Shown: in pieces, positions 59,005 to 64,000 of the stretch
Layout: the number at the start of each line of letters is the position of its first letter
Numbering within the stretch: the first letter of the stretch is position 1
NCBI GenBank assembly: GCA_959347315.1
Contig: OY365815.1
Location: 13,760,736-13,824,735 of the forward strand
Source of the DNA: Bimastos eiseni
Taxonomy: Eukaryota; Annelida; Clitellata; Crassiclitellata; Lumbricidae
Length of the DNA stretch: 64,000 nt
Direction of reading: 5' to 3'
The notes under the pieces: model-generated
The model's database searches: none
Seen by the model: the letters and a program-made list of their open reading frames with translations, nothing else
What the model was told of the DNA's origin: nothing
Made by a program: the position numbers and the translations under genes

Positions 59005-61200
59005 ACATGCGCAGTAACCTTGACGACGGTTGACCACCCTTTACCACAAATCATCTGACGTCAACACGTTCGTCTCCCATTTTTCGGTGTGTTTTCCATT
59101 AATTTTAAATGTAGTTTCGTCTCATGTAATATTCGTGAAGCACCGCACACATAGTAAAAGCGCTCAGTGTTCGCTTTTATGCAGGTGTCTAATAAGTCGT
59201 ACTTCTCTCTAGCCACAGTTGGTAAATATTCAGAACAGCTTCCAAGTTAAAAAAAACTGTCACTGTAGCTGCGAGATCTGTAATTCCATTTCTAATACTG
59301 ACAATTTTCACACCATAGCAGGTAGCGTAAAACCACTTCCAACGTTCGCATTAGGTAACTTTGAAGTCACGGAAAGTCAAATAGGATGTTCAAAAACCAC
59401 AACGCATGGCCTCCTATGCCTTGAAGAGATGCCTCGTGCACGGGTGTATGTAGGAGAGCGCTTGTGCACTTGATGGAATTTCCTACCGCTTCATTTGGAC
59501 ATTCTAATTCAAGGTTTAGCCAGTTATATAACCTGGCGTTGTTGCTGGCATTTCCTCAAGAAGACTGTATCTCAAGGGCAGAGTCATTCCTCTCATCCAT
59601 GGATCTGATCTAGAGGCGCTTCTATCGATAGCTTAACCATCTCTTAAATGTCATACTTGTTCAATAGGGCTGCATACCAGTGAGTGCGTTTATGCTCCTC
59701 ATTTGATCGCCCATCTATAGTGATGCCAGTAGCGCTGTGGTAAGCGTGCTGGACTGTCAATCCAAAAACCTGGGTTGAAATCTTACTAGGGCAAAAATAT
59801 GGCTCGCGTTCTCTGCTCATCTTGCACTCCAGTCAATGCGGCTATATTGGGCGTTGACCCACAATGTCGATGGGAAGATGAAACGGCGAGGGAGAGAAAT
59901 GGTGGCCAGCCATCATATATTGAGGCTCGGGATAAAATATAACGGACCGCTCTTCTACTTCTTCTGCTCGCGGTCCCTTATATAAACAAACTTTTCGTCC
60001 CAAATGCCGCCAGACTTTTGCCACGTTACTATAAAAATACCAAACTTTGTTTAACAAGCCTCTTTTGTGAATTTTGTAAGTAAGTATCTAGCCTTTATGA
60101 TATCTTAAGAACTCACATACCTTGCATTGCATACAATGATTAGATATGTAGTTAGAATAATCAACGACATTGTTGGCGATGAACCATCAGTAAAGGTCAT
60201 GCTAGGTGGATGGCTAAGAGCAAAGTTTTTTATTTTAATCTCTTCGGGTTTTTAAAAAAAATGGATACCAGCTGAAGGTCGTTGGTCAAAATTGGAGTGC
60301 TGCCGAATATGCATGACCATATGTGTTAATTGGTAAGCTTTTCTTTCAAACCCCCGGACAACGTTGCCTATGGGTTTCTACAGCGGTGCTACTTCCACGA
60401 CGAATTTATTTATACCAGCACCAATTCAGATACTAATATAAATATTGATTCTTAATTAACATCAAAATATAATATTATTAATAGCTATTAACTTTGACTA
60501 AAACAACAACTACTGCAATTGATTATGTACTTTCAACATTCATATGACAGTACTAATATCACAAATAGGCCTACTGTAATATAATTCATCAAGGCGATAA
60601 CTATTATTTTTTATTTTTGTTTTTGCTCTCAATTTAGCTTTTAGTCGCAGTTGCACCAAGCCTTGTTCTTTAACTTACCCGTGTTTCTTTGTTTGCGCTA
60701 GTACTGCACTGTACAACATCGCAAGGTTTTTATACAAGCCACTTACACTTGTGGTGACGAGAAAGCTTTTACATCCCCAGACTTTGCTTCTTTTGATTCC
60801 TTATCGCGTTAAGAGCTCGCCTGAGGTCGCCCCGCAGGCCAATTGTCGCAGACGCGTTATTTACTACACTACTTATCATTTCTGGACGAATCGTGTGGTC
60901 TCTTCCTTCGACGTAGCCGCTTACCGATCCACTTATATAGCGCCACTTGACTGCGTTCCCAGTTAGGCGTGCTGACTGTTGGCCTAACGGACTATAGGGA
61001 CTATAGTGTCGTGTCGTCCGACCCCAAAGATAGACAAGGCAGTGACATACTTGGAACAGAAAGAGAGATAAACTGCCTGTTGCCGTAGTAACGGGAGCCT
61101 GGAGCGGGAGAGAGAAGAGTGGTAGTAGCAGCAGCAGAAGCAGCATCTCCTATTACAGGGAAATCCTCAACGCTCTCCAGTTCTGTGTAGATGACATGCG
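59005..61200. other. No supported gene
   Basis: ORFs of 60-125 codons have no recognisable domains. A LINE-tail-like TATATAGCGCCACTTG lies at about 60937. The end is rich in AGCAGC/GAGAGA. Confidence 0.45.
59731..59800 (+). mobile_element. Possible tRNA-derived SINE head
   Basis: TAGCGCTGTGG resembles an A box, and GGTTGAAATCT about 40 bp later resembles a decayed B box. GGACTGTCAATCC lies in the anticodon-arm position. Too degenerate for a functional tRNA. Confidence 0.4.
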
Positions 61201-61395
61201 AAGACAGACAGGCAGGCAAAGGCAGAGAGAGAGAGACACACACAAAGAGACGGTGATACAGAGAGAGACAAAAAGAGACAGAGATACATACAGAGAGAGA
61301 GAACGGGATGCAGTCAACGTCTTGTAATGATGACTCTTTATCTCGTCGATGTCTCTTCGAAGGTCCTTCTGCCTGCCTGCCTGCCTGCCTGCCTA

Positions 61396-61427
<32 letters not shown>

Positions 61428-61625
61428 ACTCTGTGTTTCCTCCTTGCACTTCTGTATTGTATGTCTGTAAGTGCCTGCTTGCTGCCTTTTACGGCACATT
61501 GCACCATTACTCAGATGCTGACTTTCGTCACTATCTTAGTTCAGTTGTCTCTCACTGTGCCTTTCACTAACTGTACATGTCTGTCTGTCTGTCTGTCTGT
61601 TTCTCTGTCTACGTATCTGTTTCTT
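61200..61625. repeat. Mixed AG, CTGC and TGTC microsatellites
   Basis: GAGA/CACA repeats (61220-61305), CTGC repeats (61372-61430) and CTGT repeats (61576-61610). Confidence 0.85.
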
Positions 61626-61910
61626 TTGATCTCAATCCTTGCCTCTTTCTTGTTTCTTTATTATCCAGAGTAGATTCCAGATGCGAGAGTTGCCTTGCAT
61701 GTCTCACTTTCTCCTCGTCAGTATATCTCTGTATGTCTGCCTCTCTCTCGTCTGCTTCAGCAAGTGCAGAAGCCATTTCAGGAAGTGAGTCCAGTAGCCG
61801 TAAATCTAGATTGTGATCTTCCACTCTCTGTCAACCTTCTTCATCAGCAAGAGCTTTTCGCTGGCTTCTTTTGACAATGCTTTCGATTTGTTTCAATCCG
61901 TGGATGTTTC
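61600..61910 (-). other. Unassigned charged ORF with a TGA
   Basis: The minus frame VEDHNLDLRLLDSLPEMASA, then LAEADEREADIQRYTDEEK, is strongly charged and helical-looking. The same frame upstream reads IVKRSQRKALADEEG and then TGA, three codons before VEDH. No family is recognised; it could be a decayed coding sequence. Confidence 0.3.
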
Positions 61911-62009
61911 CGGATGTGGTGTTGTATGTTTTCAGATTATCTGCGTCTGAAGCGGAATCATCTACATGCCGCTCTCTAAATCGTCTTCCTATCGAAAATT
62001 GTTTTTAGA

Positions 62010-62225
62010 CATAGTCGCTGTTATTATTTATTTTATATTTATTATTGGTATTAATATTTATTATTACAATTAGTATTTCTATTAATATTATAATTTTTAA
62101 TTGTTTTTTGACAATTTTATAATTATTTTTTATTTTATTATTTTTATTGTTGTCACTGTTATTATTATTGTTATTATTTTTATAATTTATTATTATTATT
62201 ATTTTTATTTTTATTTTTATTATTA
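62010..62225. repeat. TTATTA / TTTTTA AT-rich low-complexity tract
   Basis: Imperfect ATT and TTTTA repeats. ORFs over it are artefacts. Confidence 0.85.
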
Positions 62226-62345
62226 CTATTATTTTATTATAGCTATACCAAGAAATTTAGCAGATTTAACTTTGGGTATGGGGGTGCTGTTAATAAGCAA
62301 ATCTTCAGTTATATTGGGTAAACGTTTACGATGTGAGCAAAAGAG
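62225..62345 (-). mobile_element. Reverse-transcriptase fragment (Jockey/CR1-like) between TTA repeats
   Basis: The minus frame reads LPNITEDLLINSTPIPKVKS, then AKFLGIAI. This matches the L-I-N-x-x-P-I-x-x-V-x-x-x-K-F-L-G block downstream of the catalytic motif in LINE reverse transcriptases. Only about 40 codons survive. Confidence 0.75.
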
Positions 62346-62349
62346 TATT

Positions 62350-62387
<38 letters not shown>

Positions 62388-62401
62388 CGTCATCATTATT
62401 A

Positions 62402-62471
<70 letters not shown>

Positions 62472-62485
62472 CGTCATCATTATTA

Positions 62486-62516
<31 letters not shown>

Positions 62517-62530
62517 CTTTAGTATTATTG

Positions 62531-62565
<35 letters not shown>
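62340..62565. repeat. TTA microsatellite
   Basis: About 220 bp of ATT repeats with two ATCGTCATC interruptions spaced about 90 bp apart. Confidence 0.95.
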
Positions 62566-62594
62566 TTGGCATTGCCAACGGATCTGTCATCATG

Positions 62595-63418
62595 CTACCT
62601 GGGTCGCCGCTTGTCAGTGGACTGTAATCTTGACATGGTGCCCTGAAAAGCCACCGCATTGAAACGTTGGATCAATGCCGACAAGTTCTGGAAAAGGAAG
62701 TTTGTCTCTCGGGTGTCACCGGTAGTTTTCGAAAGTCGGCGTCCAGTCTCAGACAGAAAGGCGAGGCCCTCACTATTGAGGGGACCGAAGGTTTCTATAG
62801 CGATTGGAACAAAAGTGTATTTCTTCTCTAGCTCAGAATATTTTGTGTATTTTCTTGTGGCTGCTATCTCCACCGCTCCTCCAGCTGTGGCAGCTGTTTC
62901 GGGGATATAGGAAGCGGTCACTGTGTCCACCACAGTTGCGTCCCAAAGTAAGGTCCGCCACCCACTCCACGGTATCAGGATCTGCCCGTCCGGTCTCTTT
63001 CCATCTAATCTGGAAAGACCTGACGGTTCCTTGACTGCTGGAATACCGGCTCTGTTGAGGCTGCGATGGATTAGGTCGTTGATATTACAGTGTCTTGCTT
63101 GACGGCCAAAACCCAATGAACAGGACAGACCATGTGCGCCTCTGGCTGAGACGAAGGCGCCGCATGCGCAGGTGTGCGGCTCACAGATGGCCACCCCTAA
63201 ACGTAGGCCGACCGCCACCCTCACGGTATCGTCCTCCAGTCTGAGATCGCGAGAAACGAGCGGGAGAGCGTATAGCCAGTCCGAGGCGTGTGGTGACTGC
63301 AAGGCCCTTAGTCTCGCCTGGTCGTAGGGATCCTGTAGCTTTTCTTCTAGTGCAGACAGAACCGCGTTTAACAGCGGTCTGTCAAAGTGGGCTTGTTTAT
63401 GGCCTGGCGTCGTCGGGG
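62595..63418 (-). mobile_element. LINE ORF2 C-terminal domain, possibly restriction-like endonuclease
   Basis: A long minus frame is open from the TTA repeat at about 63420 to the stop near 62595. In order: RPLLNAVLSALEEKLQDPYD, HASDWLYALPL, a Cys/His cluster (CACG...H...C), GFGRQARHCNINDLIHRSLN, DGKRPDGQILIPW, WDATVVDTVTASY and ATRKYTKYSELE. This order is familiar from C-termini of non-LTR elements in marine invertebrates. The zinc-knuckle-like cluster followed by R-x-x-RH, RPDG and WDxT resembles R2-type restriction-like endonucleases, which is inference. It is 5'-truncated at a microsatellite. Confidence 0.75.
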
Positions 63419-63421
63419 CAG

Positions 63422-63555
<134 letters not shown>

Positions 63556-64000
63556 TAATATTATTATCATTATTTGTTGTCGTTGTTATTGTTGCTGTTG
63601 CTGCTGTTGTTTTTGTTGTAGTCGTAGCCGAGCCATTAGTCATAATAACCGTCAGGTTATTATAATTATATATTATTGTCATTATTGGTATCATCGTCGT
63701 CGTCATCATCGTTGTTTCTAACATCAATTGCAACTGAATTATTGCAAAGTCACTGTCACTTACGGAGAGACAGATTTTCCCAATGGGTTGAAGGCCAAGA
63801 CGTTTTCCTCCGTTCAGTTTCCGCATGACTCAACTTACAAAAGTGTCTGCTGTTAACAAGTACTATTTATAAATTTTCCTGCAGCGTTCTTTTGGCCGAA
63901 ACAGCAAGGCAACAAACTCCTCCGTCTAATCTTCTGAGCGATAATAGGAGTAGGGAAAGAGAGTAGAAGCGATGCCAGTGTTAAATCCTAACGTCTTCGT
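63556..64000. other. No supported gene
   Basis: Trinucleotide-rich, then ordinary sequence to the window end. No recognisable coding exon. Confidence 0.45.

Noticed and set aside
62101..62646. Ile/Tyr-rich ORF of 181 codons
   Set aside because: It is a TTA-repeat artefact on the plus strand; the informative frames are on the minus strand.

Overview
This is a eukaryotic, gene-poor and repeat-rich window. The multi-exon genes with GT-AG introns, the long AT-rich intergenic stretches, the many short tandem repeats, the TTAGGG-type interstitial block and the mix of decayed non-LTR retrotransposons and hAT-like MITEs all indicate an animal nuclear genome. Frequent AGGCCTA-type words and the repertoire (SSUH2, a BTB-PHR protein, an intron-containing Shaker/Kv1 channel) fit a marine invertebrate, most likely a deuterostome such as an echinoderm or hemichordate. 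The taxon is inference only.

Layout. 1-7.9 kb: no supported gene; a GTCA/GTCT microsatellite, a 34-bp minisatellite, a hAT-like MITE and one exon-like ORF. 7.9-17.7 kb, minus strand: a complete 12-exon SSUH2 homologue (475 codons, every exon phase compatible) with a proline-rich N-terminus, six CxxC zinc motifs and a C-terminal CTIL. Its introns hold a minisatellite built from splice-donor-like units, LINE 3' ends and a dispersed repeat pair. 17.7-22.5 kb: LINE 3' ends and a diverged tandem segmental duplication, one copy interrupted by a hAT MITE. 23.1-25.3 kb, minus strand: a BTB-BACK-PHR gene (BTBD1/2/3/6 type) carrying one in-frame stop and two frame breaks, so a pseudogene or a badly sequenced gene. 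25.3-51.7 kb: intergenic, with a TA-flanked pogo/Tc1-like element, a 75-bp hAT MITE with a perfect 8-bp target duplication, LINE remnants, an interstitial telomeric block, long microsatellites and two motif clusters that look regulatory. 51.7-55.2 kb, minus strand: two coding exons of a Shaker-type Kv1 channel (T1 exon, then S1-S6 exon), with Ile in place of the first S4 arginine and almost no C-terminal tail. 55.2-64 kb: minisatellites, a 783-bp hAT-like element with GACCC repeats, and LINE remnants, including a C-terminal domain that resembles a restriction-like endonuclease.

The three genes are functionally unrelated; nothing suggests a cluster or pathway. I did not find a convincing wholly new system. 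The most interesting items are the splice-donor minisatellite inside SSUH2, the unusual Kv1 voltage sensor and tail, the lesions in the BTB-PHR gene, and the nested or target-duplicated MITEs. Splice sites were inferred by eye from reading frame, phase and family similarity; no alignment was run.
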